From Pseudaestuariivita rosea (GTDB lineage: Bacteria; Pseudomonadota; Alphaproteobacteria; Rhodobacterales; Rhodobacteraceae): a stretch of 64,000 nt of DNA. Of the stretch, positions 26,770 through 36,476 are shown piece by piece; position 1 is the stretch's first letter; each line of letters starts with the position of its first letter. The stretch lies in contig NZ_JACNMP010000006.1 in NCBI RefSeq assembly GCF_017592335.1, positions 84,547 through 148,546 on the forward strand, given 5' to 3'. Made by a program: the position numbers and the translations under genes. A model generated the notes under the pieces. It was given only the letters and a program-made list of their open reading frames with translations, was not told the DNA's origin and did no database searches.

Positions 26770-27003
26770 ATGGCAGCCGATAAGCAAAATTTGCAGGACG
26801 CTTTTCTAAATCATGTCCGCAAGACAAAGGTTCCAGTCACAATTTTTCTGATCAACGGGGTGAAGCTGCAGGGTGTGATCACTTGGTTTGACAACTTCTG
26901 CGTGCTTTTGCGCCGCGATGGTCAGTCGCAACTGGTTTATAAACATGCAATCTCGACGATCATGCCATCTCAGCCCATCAATCTTTACGATGGTGAAGAA
27001 TAG
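26770..27003 (+). CDS. hfq: RNA chaperone Hfq
   Basis: At 77 residues this is a normal length for alphaproteobacterial Hfq. The Sm1 motif ([20 protein letters not shown]) and the Sm2 motif ([13 protein letters not shown]) are complete, with [13 protein letters not shown] at the N-terminus. Hfq forms a hexamer that pairs small RNAs with mRNAs. It is followed after 5 bases by hflX, the usual hfq-hflX operon. Confidence 0.97.
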   Translation: MAADKQNLQDAFLNHVRKTKVPVTIFLINGVKLQGVITWFDNFCVLLRRDGQSQLVYKHAISTIMPSQPINLYDGEE

Positions 27004-27008
27004 ATCTG

Positions 27009-28289
27009 ATGCCCTCTGACGCCCCAGGCAACACGATGCGTGCCTGGGTGCTGCACCCGGACATCAAGACCGATCAACAGCGCAGACAGCCTGAATTCGC
27101 GCTGGACGAGGCCGTGTCGCTGGCCCATGCGCTGCCGGATCTGACGGTTGCGGGGTCTGAGATTGTGCGTTTGCCCAAGGCGCAACCGGGGTTGCTGTTC
27201 GGGTCGGGCAAGATCGATGAACTGGGCCAGCGGTTCAAGGATAATGACGTCGGTCTGGTGCTGGTCGACGGGCCGGTGACGCCCGTGCAGCAGCGCAATC
27301 TGGAACGCGAATGGGGCGTGAAACTGCTAGACCGAACAGGGCTGATTCTGGAAATCTTCTCCGACCGCGCCCGCACCCGCGAAGGGGTGCTGCAGGTCGA
27401 AATGGCCGCGCTGAGTTACCAGCGCACACGGCTGGTGCGCGCCTGGACCCACCTGGAACGGCAACGGGGTGGGCTGGGCTTTGTGGGCGGTCCGGGTGAA
27501 ACGCAGATCGAGGCCGACCGCCGCGCCATTGATGAAGCGATCGGCCGGATCCGTCGGCAGCTGGCCAAGGTGGTCAAAACCCGCACCCTGCATCGCGCCG
27601 CACGGGCCAAGGTGCCGTTTCCCGTGGTGGCGCTGGTGGGCTATACGAACGCTGGAAAATCCACACTTTTCAACCGCTTGACGGGCGCAGATGTGATGGC
27701 GAAGGACATGCTGTTTGCCACGCTGGACCCGACGATGCGGGGGGTCACGCTGCCCTCGGGCGATAAGGTGATCCTGTCGGATACGGTGGGCTTTATCTCG
27801 GACCTGCCGACGCAACTGGTCGCGGCTTTTCGCGCGACGCTGGAGGAGGTCCTGGGCGCCGATCTGATCCTGCATGTGCGCGATATCTCGCACACTGAAA
27901 CCGAAGAACAGGCCGAAGATGTGCGCGATATTCTGGCTGATCTGGGCGTGGGTGAGGACACGGCGAGTTTTGAGGTCTGGAACAAGATCGACAATCTGTC
28001 GCCCGACCAGCGCGAGGCTATTGAAACCCAGGCGGCGCGCATCGACGGGATATTCGCGATTTCGGCGCTGACGGGTGATGGGTTGGACGATCTGCTGGAT
28101 GCGGTTTCCGAGGGCCTGAAGGACCCCCGGCAGGACGAAACGATCCTGATTGCCTTTGATGAGGGGCGTAAACGCGCGTGGTTGTTCGACCGCGGCTTGG
28201 TCGCGGATGAGTCTGAAACAGACGAAGGCTGGCAGATCGATGTCAGCTGGTCCCAAAAACAACGCGACCGGTATCAAAAGCTGTCCTGA
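27009..28289 (+). CDS. hflX: GTPase HflX
   Basis: The 426-residue ribosome-binding GTPase splits or rescues stalled ribosomes under stress. The N-terminal nucleotide-binding domain includes LLFGSGKIDELGQRFKDNDV, and a middle helical part holds RGGLGFVGGPGETQIEADRR. The G domain has ALVGYTNAGKSTLFNRLTG (G1), the DPTMRG region (switch I), DTVGFISDLP (G3) and NKID (G4). It is translated 5 bases after hfq. Confidence 0.95.
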   Translation: MPSDAPGNTMRAWVLHPDIKTDQQRRQPEFALDEAVSLAHALPDLTVAGSEIVRLPKAQPGLLFGSGKIDELGQRFKDNDVGLVLVDGPVTPVQQRNLEREWGVKLLDRTGLILEIFSDRARTREGVLQVEMAALSYQRTRLVRAWTHLERQRGGLGFVGGPGETQIEADRRAIDEAIGRIRRQLAKVVKTRTLHRAARAKVPFPVVALVGYTNAGKSTLFNRLTGADVMAKDMLFATLDPTMRGVTLPSGDKVILSDTVGFISDLPTQLVAAFRATLEEVLGADLILHVRDISHTETEEQAEDVRDILADLGVGEDTASFEVWNKIDNLSPDQREAIETQAARIDGIFAISALTGDGLDDLLDAVSEGLKDPRQDETILIAFDEGRKRAWLFDRGLVADESETDEGWQIDVSWSQKQRDRYQKLS

Positions 28290-28654
28290 CAAGCGCCTCT
28301 GGCCCCGCGCGGCTTTTGCCGGGCAGGGGTCTGGGTCTGATCTGGTCAAGAAAGGTGGCGCCACTCTGTTGGGTCGGTCTGCCGGAAAGGGGTCGCAAGC
28401 CCCCCACCTTTATGTTTCATGCATGATTTTGCAGGTGGCTTGCGCTTTGGGGCTTTAATCCAAAGGGGCAAGTTCCGAAAAACCATTATGTCCGACGTCG
28501 TGGGATGGGGTTTTAGGCCTCAGATGCTAACATCTGGTTGGGGTTGCGTACGGTGGGATTTGAGTATTTGGGGAACAATAAAGAACGGAGTGCGCTTTAT
28601 TGTTCCGAAAATACTCCGGGGGAGCGCCGAAGGCGCGGGGGCAGAGCCCCCATT
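28290..28654. other. Intergenic region between convergent hflX and the acylase gene
   Basis: This 365-base stretch holds no gene that I can support. It contains a dispersed hairpin repeat at 28562-28616 (separate entry), which probably ends transcription from both sides. The rest shows no recognised RNA or open frame with a ribosome binding site. Confidence 0.5.
28562..28616. repeat. Dispersed GAGTATTT...AAATACTC hairpin, copy 1
   Basis: Left arm 28562-28583 begins GAGTATTTGGGGAACAATAA; right arm 28595-28616 ends GTTCCGAAAATACTC. The 22-bp arms pair with two mismatches around an 11-base loop. Two further copies with the same arm sequence lie at 33963-34017 and 36477-36531. Here it sits between convergent genes, which fits a bidirectional terminator. 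Confidence 0.75.
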
Positions 28655-31114
28655 TTAACGCGGACTGATGACCGTCACGCCGACTGCCGCAGCGCGCGCC
28701 AGGTCGGGGTCCAGCGACATCGGAATATATTCCCCACGCCGCCACAGTTGGCCCAGATCGTCATAATGGCGGCTGAGCGGGTGGCCCGATTGGCCCGTCG
28801 AAATGATAAACAGCGAACTGTCGGGGTCGGCGAAATCATAGACCCCGCGATACCCGGCACCATGGACGTTCAGAAAGGGTTGCGGCCCTGTGCCGATGGT
28901 GCGCCCGCGCAGCAGAGTGTTGTCGCCGCCGCTGGTTGACTGACGGATATTCACGAACCAGCGCAACCCTGGCGTTTCGCCCAGAACGGGGTGGTCATGC
29001 GTGGCCTCATGCGCATCGCCCCACCGCAGGCTTTCGATGGCCAATCCATAGGTTTCATCCAGCCACAACAGTGCATCATCCAGCGCCAGGCGCGCCATTT
29101 CGGTACAGGTCTCAGTCGGTGCCGATTGCGCAACATCGCACCAGACCGCAGCACCGTCGATATTACGAAATACCCGTTCGATCAGCAAAGGCTCAAGATG
29201 CGGGAATTCAGAGGTCAACGGTCCCAGTTCATCCCGGATCAGGCGGTTTTGCAGGGCGCGCATCCAGGCGGAATAGATCAGCGGTTCCGGCAGATGTTCG
29301 TTCATTTCGCCGTTCCAGTTGCCAAGCAGGTTCAGCGCATCCTGCCGGCGCCGTTCCAGCGTTCCGGCGGGCGCGGCGGTACCCGTGTGCCACAGATCTG
29401 CGCCCACAAGGCTCAGCAGCGTCACCGCCGTCAGCGACACCGTATCCAGCTGCGCCTCCATAAAGCTTTCGCGGGTGTGCACCTTGCGATCCTGCATCAG
29501 CTTGCGCCAGCGCAATATCCGCTGCGTATCGCCATAGATAAAGCTGACGTGTTCGGGGAACGGCCGGTCGATCACCTTATTATTCGTATTGCCCAAGATA
29601 CCACCTTCGGGCGCAATGATCGTGGGGTTCTGACTGTAATCCATCCGCCCCTGCCAGCGGTTTGTCGCGACCCATCCGGGGCTTGGCATGCGGCCCTGGG
29701 TCTGGTGTTGCGGATGGCGCAGCGGGATGGCCCCGATGGTTTTCAGCGCGATATTTTCACGATCGGCCAGCACCAGATTCTGGATCGGGGCCAGATAGTC
29801 TGAACTGGCGCTGAGCGCCTCGGGTATGCTTTGGGCTTGCATCAGGCGCAGACCGGCACTGATTGAGGTGTCAGCAGGGCTAAGTGCGGACCACGACAGG
29901 CTGGTGACAAAGCCGTCGCGTGTAATCGTGCCCAAACCGTAGTGCGTGCCGGGCAGGACGGGGCCGTTTTCGGTCCAGCGCAGGGTGATCGTCACCGGGT
30001 CTGCATCCTTGACGTTGATGATCGTATCCCGGGCCACAAAGGGCCTGAAGCCATCGGGCGTCAGGTATTCCTGCGGATTGTCGGGGTTCAGCTGTTCCAG
30101 AAACACGTCCTGATCATCGGCATAGGCGGTTGTGGTGCCCCAGCCCAGCACATCGCTGCGCCCGGCCAGCACGACCGGCAAGCCGGGGATCGTGCCGCCG
30201 ATCACACCTCCGCTGTTCAATTCCATCCGCGCCAGATACCAGATGGCAGGCGCGGTGAAGCCCAGGTGCGGGTCCCCTGCCAAAAGCGTGCCGTCCTTGG
30301 CCGACCGCGCAGGGGCGGCGGCCCAGATATTCGATGCGCCCGCCAACGCGCGGGGTTTGAAGGGTGACAGGGCGTGGTCCGGCATCGGCGCGGCCTGCGC
30401 ATAGCGGGGCAGGTCCGGCATAATACTGGCGAATGAGGGCAGGGCGGCGATGCCAGTGCCCGGCGCGTCCGGCAGCAGGTCGCGCAGCCTATCCTCCTCG
30501 ATCAACAGCGAGGCGCGGGCGCGCAGCACCTCTTCTTCCAGATGGGCGGACAGTTGCAGCGACATCAGCTTCAGGATGGCGATTGAGTCGGCGGGCTGCC
30601 ACGGGGCGATCTGATTGGAAAACAGGAAAAATTCGGGCGCTCCACGGCCAAGTGCCTGTTCGTTCACATGAGTCAGGCGGGCGTTCACACCGGCGGCATA
30701 GGCATTCAGCGCCGCCATGGTCTGATCATCCTGCGCCTGTACCGAGCTGACCGACAGATTGTACAGATCCAGCCTGCGGATCAGCATATCGATCTGCAGC
30801 GTGCGTTCTCCAAAAAGCTCGGACAGGCGGCCCTGCGCGGTGCGGCGCAGCATCATCATCTGCCACAAGCGATCCTGCGCGTGGGCATATCCCAGACCGA
30901 AGAAGACATCCTGATCACTTTGCCCGAAAACATGGGGCACATTGGCGTTGTCGCGCACAATCTCGACCGGGGCCGACAGTCCGTTTGCCGTCAGATCCGC
31001 GTCGTAATCGGGCAGGGACTGGCTGGTGAAATAATACACCAAGGCCATCGCCAGTGCGATTACCACCAGCAGACCCGTGGTCAGTCTGAAAAGCCAACGA
31101 AAAATAAATGCCAT
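28655..31114 (-). CDS. Penicillin acylase family (Ntn-hydrolase) protein
   Basis: The 819-residue precursor has an N-terminal hydrophobic anchor (residues 5-30). The A-chain region includes NVPHVFGQSDQDVFFGLGYA and HAQDRLWQMM. The autoprocessing site is GASNIWAAAP, where the Ser near residue 261 becomes the nucleophile at the start of the B chain. LLAGDPHLGFTAPAIWY and GTTTAYADDQDVF follow, also typical. Such periplasmic acylases cut amide bonds of beta-lactams or of N-acyl homoserine lactones; the substrate here cannot be told. ATG at 31114 fits a GAGG site better than TTG at 31117. It stands alone, divergent from the dehydrogenase at 31197. Confidence 0.92.
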   Translation of the reverse strand: MAFIFRWLFRLTTGLLVVIALAMALVYYFTSQSLPDYDADLTANGLSAPVEIVRDNANVPHVFGQSDQDVFFGLGYAHAQDRLWQMMMLRRTAQGRLSELFGERTLQIDMLIRRLDLYNLSVSSVQAQDDQTMAALNAYAAGVNARLTHVNEQALGRGAPEFFLFSNQIAPWQPADSIAILKLMSLQLSAHLEEEVLRARASLLIEEDRLRDLLPDAPGTGIAALPSFASIMPDLPRYAQAAPMPDHALSPFKPRALAGASNIWAAAPARSAKDGTLLAGDPHLGFTAPAIWYLARMELNSGGVIGGTIPGLPVVLAGRSDVLGWGTTTAYADDQDVFLEQLNPDNPQEYLTPDGFRPFVARDTIINVKDADPVTITLRWTENGPVLPGTHYGLGTITRDGFVTSLSWSALSPADTSISAGLRLMQAQSIPEALSASSDYLAPIQNLVLADRENIALKTIGAIPLRHPQHQTQGRMPSPGWVATNRWQGRMDYSQNPTIIAPEGGILGNTNNKVIDRPFPEHVSFIYGDTQRILRWRKLMQDRKVHTRESFMEAQLDTVSLTAVTLLSLVGADLWHTGTAAPAGTLERRRQDALNLLGNWNGEMNEHLPEPLIYSAWMRALQNRLIRDELGPLTSEFPHLEPLLIERVFRNIDGAAVWCDVAQSAPTETCTEMARLALDDALLWLDETYGLAIESLRWGDAHEATHDHPVLGETPGLRWFVNIRQSTSGGDNTLLRGRTIGTGPQPFLNVHGAGYRGVYDFADPDSSLFIISTGQSGHPLSRHYDDLGQLWRRGEYIPMSLDPDLARAAAVGVTVISPR

Positions 31115-31196
31115 CAATGCCTCTTGCTGTTTTGGCTTGCCTGCGTTTGGATAGGTAAAGAAAGAGTTTCAGAACGTAAAGCAGGGGGGCAGTGTC

Positions 31197-32066
31197 ATGG
31201 CAAAAGTTGCATTTTTGGGGTTGGGCGTGATGGGCTATCCGATGGCCGGACATCTGGCGAAGGCCGGGCATCAGGTGACCGTCTATAACCGGACGTTCAG
31301 CAAGGCCGAAAACTGGGTCGAAGATTACGGCGGTCAGGCCGCGCCGACACCGGCCAAAGCGGCCGAGGGCGCTGATTTTGTGATGGCCTGCGTGGGCAAT
31401 GACGATGACCTGCGCCAGGTCTGCACGGGGGCCGAGGGCGCGTTTTCGACGATGTCCGGCGGGTCGGTCTTTGTCGATCACACGACCGTATCGGCCAAGG
31501 TGACGGCGGATATGTACGCGGCGGCCGACGCCCATCAGATCAGTTTTGTCGACGCGCCGGTGTCGGGCGGGCAGGCGGGGGCCGAAAACGGTGTGCTGTC
31601 GGTGATGTGCGGCGGGGACGAAGGCGCCTATGCCCGCGCCGAACCCATCATCGACGCCTATGCGAAAATCTGCAAACGGATGGGGCCAAGCGGGGCCGGG
31701 CAACTGACCAAGATGGTCAACCAGATCTGTATCGCGGGGCTGCTTCAGGGGCTGTCCGAGGGGCTGCACTTTGCTGAAAAAGCCGGCCTGGACGCCCGCG
31801 CTGTGATCGATGTGATCCAGGGCGGGGCGGCAGGCAGCTGGCAGATGGTCAACCGCTATGAAACGATGCTGGATGATGAATTCAACCACGGCTTTGCAGT
31901 GGACTGGATGCGCAAGGATCTGGGCATCTGCCTGAGCACCGCCAACGAAAACGGCGCCAGCCTGCCCGTGACGGCGATCATCGATCAGTTCTATAAAGAT
32001 GTTCAGAACATGGGCGGCGGGCGGTGGGACACGTCCAGCCTGATCAAGCGATTACGCACGCTTTAG
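31197..32066 (+). CDS. NAD(P)-dependent oxidoreductase, 3-hydroxyisobutyrate dehydrogenase family
   Basis: The 289-residue protein has the Rossmann loop FLGLGVMGYPMAGHLAKAGH (residues 5-24), the substrate motif VDAPVSGGQAGAENG (about residue 120) and the catalytic Lys region GPSGAGQLTKMVNQI (about residue 170). The family oxidises beta-hydroxyacids such as 3-hydroxyisobutyrate, tartronate semialdehyde or glyoxylate in reverse. The sequence alone does not choose among them. A strong start context (GGGGGCAGTGTC then ATG) supports 31197. Confidence 0.9.
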   Translation: MAKVAFLGLGVMGYPMAGHLAKAGHQVTVYNRTFSKAENWVEDYGGQAAPTPAKAAEGADFVMACVGNDDDLRQVCTGAEGAFSTMSGGSVFVDHTTVSAKVTADMYAAADAHQISFVDAPVSGGQAGAENGVLSVMCGGDEGAYARAEPIIDAYAKICKRMGPSGAGQLTKMVNQICIAGLLQGLSEGLHFAEKAGLDARAVIDVIQGGAAGSWQMVNRYETMLDDEFNHGFAVDWMRKDLGICLSTANENGASLPVTAIIDQFYKDVQNMGGGRWDTSSLIKRLRTL

Positions 32067-32294
32067 CCGTTTGGCTGCCGTCACGCTTGGATCGGCGCAA
32101 AGGCAAACAGCTTAATGCGCCGCCGCAGGGCAGCTCTGAACATCCGGTGACAAATGCCCAAAACCGCAAATGGGATTGATCCCGATAGGGGGCGGAATCG
32201 TAACACAAGCAGCCTTTGGCCCGGCCCGCGGCAGGATTTAACCGTGGGCCCATACCTCTCAGGTTTCTTCGCCTTGGTGAATGATGGCTTTCAG

Positions 32295-32891
32295 TCAGAG
32301 GTGCTGTAACCACTTGTGGTCAACATGACAAAGAGAGAGCCAGCGGCGCAGTGTTGCACGATCGCTGGCAGTTAAATTTGGTAGAGCTGCTTGAAAGTCA
32401 TCTTCATCCTTGGCTCTACAGTATTTGGCCTTGAACAAGAGAACGTTAGCCGGAGCCAAATACCGTATCCCGTCCGCATTGGTCCGCACAGCGCTATCGC
32501 GTAATTGTTCGAACGAAGGAGAACGTTTGTATTTCCAAAACTCGCGTGTTCCCCGTTCTAACATCATATCGACGCGCCAGCGCCCAACCTCAAGATCGGC
32601 CCCCCAGAACTGCCAAACGTCCTTGCCGAACTTTTGGTTGAGGTCCCAAGGGCTAAGTTGACCTGCTTTTACTTCAAAGAAAATCAACTCCGATAGATGA
32701 GAGGCCAACTTTGGCGCATATTGCGGCAATGTTGCGAATTCTAAGTCGTCGTGTTGGCGACGTTGCTTACCAAGCCAGAGGTCTAGTGCCCAACCGCCAA
32801 CGATGTACCAATCCGCATCTACACCAGACAGCTTTTGCGCCAACTGCATGGGCGACCACGCATCCCATGCGTCTTCATGCGGGAGTTTCAT
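32295..32891 (-). CDS. Nucleotidyltransferase-fold protein (aminoglycoside adenylyltransferase-like)
   Basis: The 198-residue protein contains YIVGGWALDLWLGKQRRQHD followed by DLEFA (about residues 30-55). This is the GG...DLWLG...HDDLE pattern of nucleotidyltransferases resembling ANT(2'')-type aminoglycoside-modifying enzymes, with two acidic residues spaced for metal binding. A later WRVDMML supplies a third acidic position. Drug modification is not implied; many relatives have no known substrate. Start at 32891 (MKLPHED) is preferred to an in-frame TTG at 32963. The gene looks more AT-rich than its neighbours and stands alone, so transfer is possible. Confidence 0.75.
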   Translation of the reverse strand: MKLPHEDAWDAWSPMQLAQKLSGVDADWYIVGGWALDLWLGKQRRQHDDLEFATLPQYAPKLASHLSELIFFEVKAGQLSPWDLNQKFGKDVWQFWGADLEVGRWRVDMMLERGTREFWKYKRSPSFEQLRDSAVRTNADGIRYLAPANVLLFKAKYCRAKDEDDFQAALPNLTASDRATLRRWLSLCHVDHKWLQHL

Positions 32892-33193
32892 CAGCGTCTT
32901 TCTTGTGTCCTTTGCTGAGAAGGCACTGGTCAAAATCTTATGCGTAATCCCCCAAAGCTGCAATCAGCATAGCTGCAGAGAAAGTGCAAAAAGTTCGCAT
33001 GTTGCTCACTCTCCGGCATTACACATGACATCGGCAGTGCGAATGAGAACCGTCACTGAGCTTTCATGATACCTTCTGTGTAAGATGTGAAAGCGGGGGG
33101 AAATGTTGAAAGCGAAGGGGTTAAGCGTTGTAATGCCTAACCCCTGGTGTGATACGATATTGCCACTTTTCGGGAATTGACCCCGCAGTGTGG
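32892..33193. other. Intergenic region with a hairpin after the YSC84 gene
   Basis: No gene is seen. AGGGGTTA (33116-33123) and TAACCCCT (33138-33145) make a perfect 8-bp stem downstream of the lipoprotein gene on the minus strand. It may act as its terminator, though no T run follows. Confidence 0.45.
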
Positions 33194-33754
33194 TTACGGA
33201 ATGATCCGGTTGTACTTTGTACCTTCAAGCGTGGCGCCGACGCGGAAGCCTGCTTGACCGAAGACAACCGCAATAACCGGGGAAAGCGCGGTTGTTGTGC
33301 CGGCTTTCAGCGCCTCGCCCTGGTCGCTGAGCGCGTATTCCAGATCAGCACCGGCGGCCCATCCGCTGGACCTGCGGAAATCCATCAGCGCCTCGTCCGT
33401 CATGAAAAACAAAACGTGGGCATATTGCTGCGCGCCGATCTGAAGGCCGAAATTCGCTGTGGTGGCGGAATAGTAATCGACCGTGACATCGTTGATCCGC
33501 AGTGCGCCACGCCCATAGGACCCGCCCACGCCAAAGCCCGCCTCGGTCACAAGGGGCATGACCAGAATGCCGGCGGCCTTGTCGCCCAGATCGCGGGTGC
33601 CCGGATAGCGGCTGTACATATCGCTGAGGGTCTTGTCGACGCGCGCATCAATCACCGCGCCGCCATCGCTGCCAATACCATTGCCGCACCCGGCCACCAA
33701 AGGCACCATTGCCAGTGCGCCGAACGCGAACGTGCGTCTTGTAAATTTTGTCAT
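33194..33754 (-). CDS. Lipid-binding SYLF/YSC84 domain lipoprotein
   Basis: The 186-residue protein has a signal peptide ending in a lipobox (ALAMVPLVAGC, Cys at about residue 23), with an RR pair near the N-terminus (FTRRTFAFG). The mature part is the YSC84/SYLF domain: DKTLSDMYSRYPGTRDLGDK, GILVMPLVTEAGFGVGGSYG, LQIGAQQYAHVLFFMT and AGADLEYALSDQGEA. In bacteria these are envelope lipoproteins (BON/SYLF type) of unclear role; the eukaryotic domain binds phosphoinositides. Confidence 0.88.
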   Translation of the reverse strand: MTKFTRRTFAFGALAMVPLVAGCGNGIGSDGGAVIDARVDKTLSDMYSRYPGTRDLGDKAAGILVMPLVTEAGFGVGGSYGRGALRINDVTVDYYSATTANFGLQIGAQQYAHVLFFMTDEALMDFRRSSGWAAGADLEYALSDQGEALKAGTTTALSPVIAVVFGQAGFRVGATLEGTKYNRIIP

Positions 33755-34158
33755 GTGTCTGCCTGTTACTGCTTGATCGATTTATTGTTCTGGGGCGCTT
33801 ATGTGCACCTTTATGCATTCTTATAGGGGGTATTCGCAGGCTTGTCATGCCCGATATGGTGGATCACGTCAAATTGTGAACGATATCTTGAATTGTTAAG
33901 CGGAGCGCGCTGGTCGCGCGCATTTGGCCGCGCGTGCCGCGCTATGTTTGCGCTTCGCGCGAGAGTATTTGGGGAACAATGAGGCGCACACTCATCCATC
34001 ATTGTTCCAAAATACTCATGACCCAAAGGTAGCCATAGCAGCCCGAAGTCAAAGCGACGTACGATTATTTCTCACCATCCCGTGACGCGGCTGACACATG
34101 GGTTGTGCTTTGGCCTTCCGATCTCCAGTCTTAGGTGGGCGAAGAGAAAGGACAGGTC
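33755..34158. other. Divergent intergenic region with GC-rich palindromes and a dispersed hairpin
   Basis: About 400 bases lie between the divergent YSC84 and hydrolase-OsmC genes. They contain a GC-rich stretch of short overlapping GCGCGC palindromes (about 33900-33962), the second dispersed hairpin (33963-34017) and presumably two promoters. No gene is supported. Confidence 0.45.
33963..34017. repeat. Dispersed GAGTATTT...AAATACTC hairpin, copy 2
   Basis: Left arm GAGTATTTGGGGAACAATGA (33963-33982); right arm 33999-34017 reads TCATTGTTCCAAAATACTC. The arms pair with a single bulge around a 16-base loop. Unlike the other copies it lies between divergent genes, so it does not follow a gene end as a terminator should. 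Confidence 0.75.
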
Positions 34159-35394
34159 ATGCCAACCGAACGGATCACATTCAAAGGGCACAGCGGTGAT
34201 ATGCTGGCCGCCAGGCTTGATCTACCGGATGGGCCACATCTGGCGACCGCTCTTTTTGCGCATTGTTTCACCTGTTCCAAGGACATCCCCGCCGCGCGGC
34301 GCATCTCGGCGCGGTTGGCGGCGATGGGTATTGCCGTTTTGCGGTTTGACTTTACGGGGCTTGGCCATTCCGAAGGCGAGTTTGCCAATACGTCTTTCAC
34401 ATCAAATGTCGACGATCTGATAGCGGCCTGCAAATACCTGGATGCCCGCGATATGTCGCCCAGCATGCTGATCGGTCATTCACTTGGGGGCGCTGCGGTG
34501 CTGAAAGCCGCACCTCAGCTCCCGTCCACCAAGGCCGTTGTGACCCTTGGCGCCCCTTTTGATCCGCAACATGTGACCCATAACTTCGAAGACGCCTTGC
34601 CCGAGATCGCGGTTAAGGGCGTGGCTGAAGTGCAATTGGGCGGTCGGCCGTTCAAGATCGGCAAGACCTTTTTGGATGACATCGCGCAGGGCGAACTGAC
34701 CCCTGCGATCACCCACCTTAAGGCGGCGCTTTTGATCATGCACGCGCCCCTGGACGACACCGTCAGCATCAACAATGCGACCGAGATATTCCTGGCCGCC
34801 AAGCACCCGAAATCCTTTGTGACACTTGACGATGCCGATCACCTGATCACCCGCGCGTCAGATGCCGAATACGCCGCTGAAGTGATTGCCGCCTGGGCGT
34901 CGCGTTACCTTGACCTGGCACCGCCTGCACCGCCGCCCGGCGCGCCCGAAGGCGTCGTGCGTGTGACCGAGGTCGATCCAGACGGTTTTTTGCAAGATAT
35001 CCAGTCCGGACCCCATCACCATGCGCAGGCGGACGAGCCGCTGTCTTATGGCGGCACCAACAAGGCGATGTCGCCTTATGGCTATCTGGCGTCAGGTCTG
35101 GGCGCCTGCACATCCATGACCATCCGTATGTACGCCCGCCGCAAAGGATGGCCCCTGATCGGGGTGCGGGTGGATGTGACCCACGACAAAGTCCACGCTC
35201 AGGACGCCGAAACCGCCACCGAAACGCGGATCGATTCCTTCACACGGGAAATCCTGCTGGAAGGCCCGCTGAGCAACGACCAACGCACCCGCCTTCTGGA
35301 AATCGCCGACAAATGCCCGGTGCATAAAACTCTTGAGCGCGGGGCGGTGATTGTCACGAAGCTGGCGCAGATACCTGAAAAAATACCTACGTAA
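34159..35394 (+). CDS. Fusion of alpha/beta hydrolase and OsmC-family peroxiredoxin-like domain
   Basis: The 411-residue protein has an alpha/beta hydrolase in residues 1-250: [18 protein letters not shown], the nucleophile elbow GHSLGG with Ser108, and a late [19 protein letters not shown] (catalytic His). Residues about 265-411 form an OsmC domain with [20 protein letters not shown] (Cys317) and [11 protein letters not shown] (Cys386), the two thiols of Ohr/OsmC peroxide reduction. A role in repairing lipid or organic peroxides by pairing ester cleavage with thiol reduction is plausible. ATG at 34159 has AAAGGACAG before it. It ends tail-to-tail with hpt, overlapping by 8 bases. Confidence 0.9.
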   Translation: MPTERITFKGHSGDMLAARLDLPDGPHLATALFAHCFTCSKDIPAARRISARLAAMGIAVLRFDFTGLGHSEGEFANTSFTSNVDDLIAACKYLDARDMSPSMLIGHSLGGAAVLKAAPQLPSTKAVVTLGAPFDPQHVTHNFEDALPEIAVKGVAEVQLGGRPFKIGKTFLDDIAQGELTPAITHLKAALLIMHAPLDDTVSINNATEIFLAAKHPKSFVTLDDADHLITRASDAEYAAEVIAAWASRYLDLAPPAPPPGAPEGVVRVTEVDPDGFLQDIQSGPHHHAQADEPLSYGGTNKAMSPYGYLASGLGACTSMTIRMYARRKGWPLIGVRVDVTHDKVHAQDAETATETRIDSFTREILLEGPLSNDQRTRLLEIADKCPVHKTLERGAVIVTKLAQIPEKIPT

Positions 35395-35920
35395 ACCGCA
35401 CCTTACCGATATAAGGCAAATTCCGGTTGCGTTGGGCGTAGTCGATGCCGTAGCCCACGACGAATTCATCGGGTATCTCGAACCCGGTCCAGTCGGCATG
35501 CACGTCAACTTCTCGCCGGGTGGGTTTGTTCAGCAGGGCGATGGTTTTCAGCTTCTGTGGTTTGCGCGCCCGCAGCAGGTGCGTGACGTGGTAAAGGGTG
35601 TGGCCTGTATCGACCAGATCTTCGACGACTAGCACATGGCGCCCCTCGATCGTGCCGCGCAGGTCTTTCAGGATACGGACCTCGCGGCTGCTTTCCATCG
35701 CATCGCCATAGGACGAGGCTTCCAGAAAATCGACCTCGACATCCAGATCAAGTTCGCGCACCAGATCGGCGATGAAGACGAAACTGCCCCGCAACAGACC
35801 CACAACGACCAGCTTGTCCGCATCGGCGAATTCCTTTTCGATCGTGCGGGCCAGATCCTCGATCTTGGCGGCAATCGCCTTGGCTGAAATCATCTTGTCG
35901 ATGACATATGGACGCGTCAC
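35387..35920 (-). CDS. hpt: Hypoxanthine phosphoribosyltransferase
   Basis: The 177-residue enzyme salvages hypoxanthine (and usually guanine) using [24 protein letters not shown] and the PRPP loop [20 protein letters not shown] (about residues 100-120) are clear, and the C-terminal [19 protein letters not shown] binds the purine. The start is GTG at 35920, with AGGGGAG upstream; a longer in-frame reading to 36040 would run over the divergent gene at 35993. Confidence 0.93.
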   Translation of the reverse strand: MTRPYVIDKMISAKAIAAKIEDLARTIEKEFADADKLVVVGLLRGSFVFIADLVRELDLDVEVDFLEASSYGDAMESSREVRILKDLRGTIEGRHVLVVEDLVDTGHTLYHVTHLLRARKPQKLKTIALLNKPTRREVDVHADWTGFEIPDEFVVGYGIDYAQRNRNLPYIGKVRFT

Positions 35921-35992
35921 TGGCAGGCTCCCCTTGATTTTTGTCGCTATTTTTACGACATGCACGGCCACTGTCACGCGCAAAGGATAAAA

Positions 35993-36442
35993 ATGCCCCA
36001 ACATACTGAAACCAAGAAACTGCCCTACAGTGCCGAACAAATGTATGATTTGGTGGCCGATGTCGGGTCGTATCCCGAATTTCTGCCCTGGACGGCGGCG
36101 GCGCGCATTCGGTCGACGGATGACCGGGGCGAGACGATCTTGATGCTGGCCGATCTGGTGATTTCGTTCAAGGTCTTTCGCGAACGCTTTGGCAGTCGCG
36201 TGACGTTATGGCAGGACAAAAGCCGGATTGACACCGAATATATCGACGGGCCTTTCCGCTATCTGGAATCGCGTTGGGATTTCAAGCAGGTAGAGGGTGG
36301 GTGTGAAGTGACGTTCTTTGTCGATTTCGAATTCAAAAACCGCATTCTGCAAGGGGCTGCGGGGATGTTTTTCAACGAGGCCATGCAGAGGATTGTTCGT
36401 GCTTTTGAACGCCGCGCGGCGGACCTTTATCAGGGGGCTTGA
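35993..36442 (+). CDS. RatA/COQ10-type polyketide cyclase family protein
   Basis: The 149-residue START-like protein begins [20 protein letters not shown] and contains [13 protein letters not shown] and the C-terminal [17 protein letters not shown], typical of RatA / coenzyme Q-binding COQ10 proteins. In alphaproteobacteria this gene is thought to bind ubiquinone or a lipid. The toxin name RatA comes from E. coli and is not supported as a function here. A ribosome binding site AAAGGA precedes the ATG. It is divergent from hpt. Confidence 0.88.
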   Translation: MPQHTETKKLPYSAEQMYDLVADVGSYPEFLPWTAAARIRSTDDRGETILMLADLVISFKVFRERFGSRVTLWQDKSRIDTEYIDGPFRYLESRWDFKQVEGGCEVTFFVDFEFKNRILQGAAGMFFNEAMQRIVRAFERRAADLYQGA

Positions 36443-36476
36443 ATAAGCGCTGCTGACGCCGCGCGGCCTTCGGCGA

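Noticed and set aside
35921..36040. Upstream extension of hpt
   Set aside because: It would overlap the start of the divergent RatA-family gene. GTG at 35920 has a ribosome binding site and fits family length.
35993..36442. RatA as a ribosome-targeting toxin
   Set aside because: Alphaproteobacterial members are better explained as COQ10-like lipid/ubiquinone binding proteins; no antitoxin partner is adjacent.
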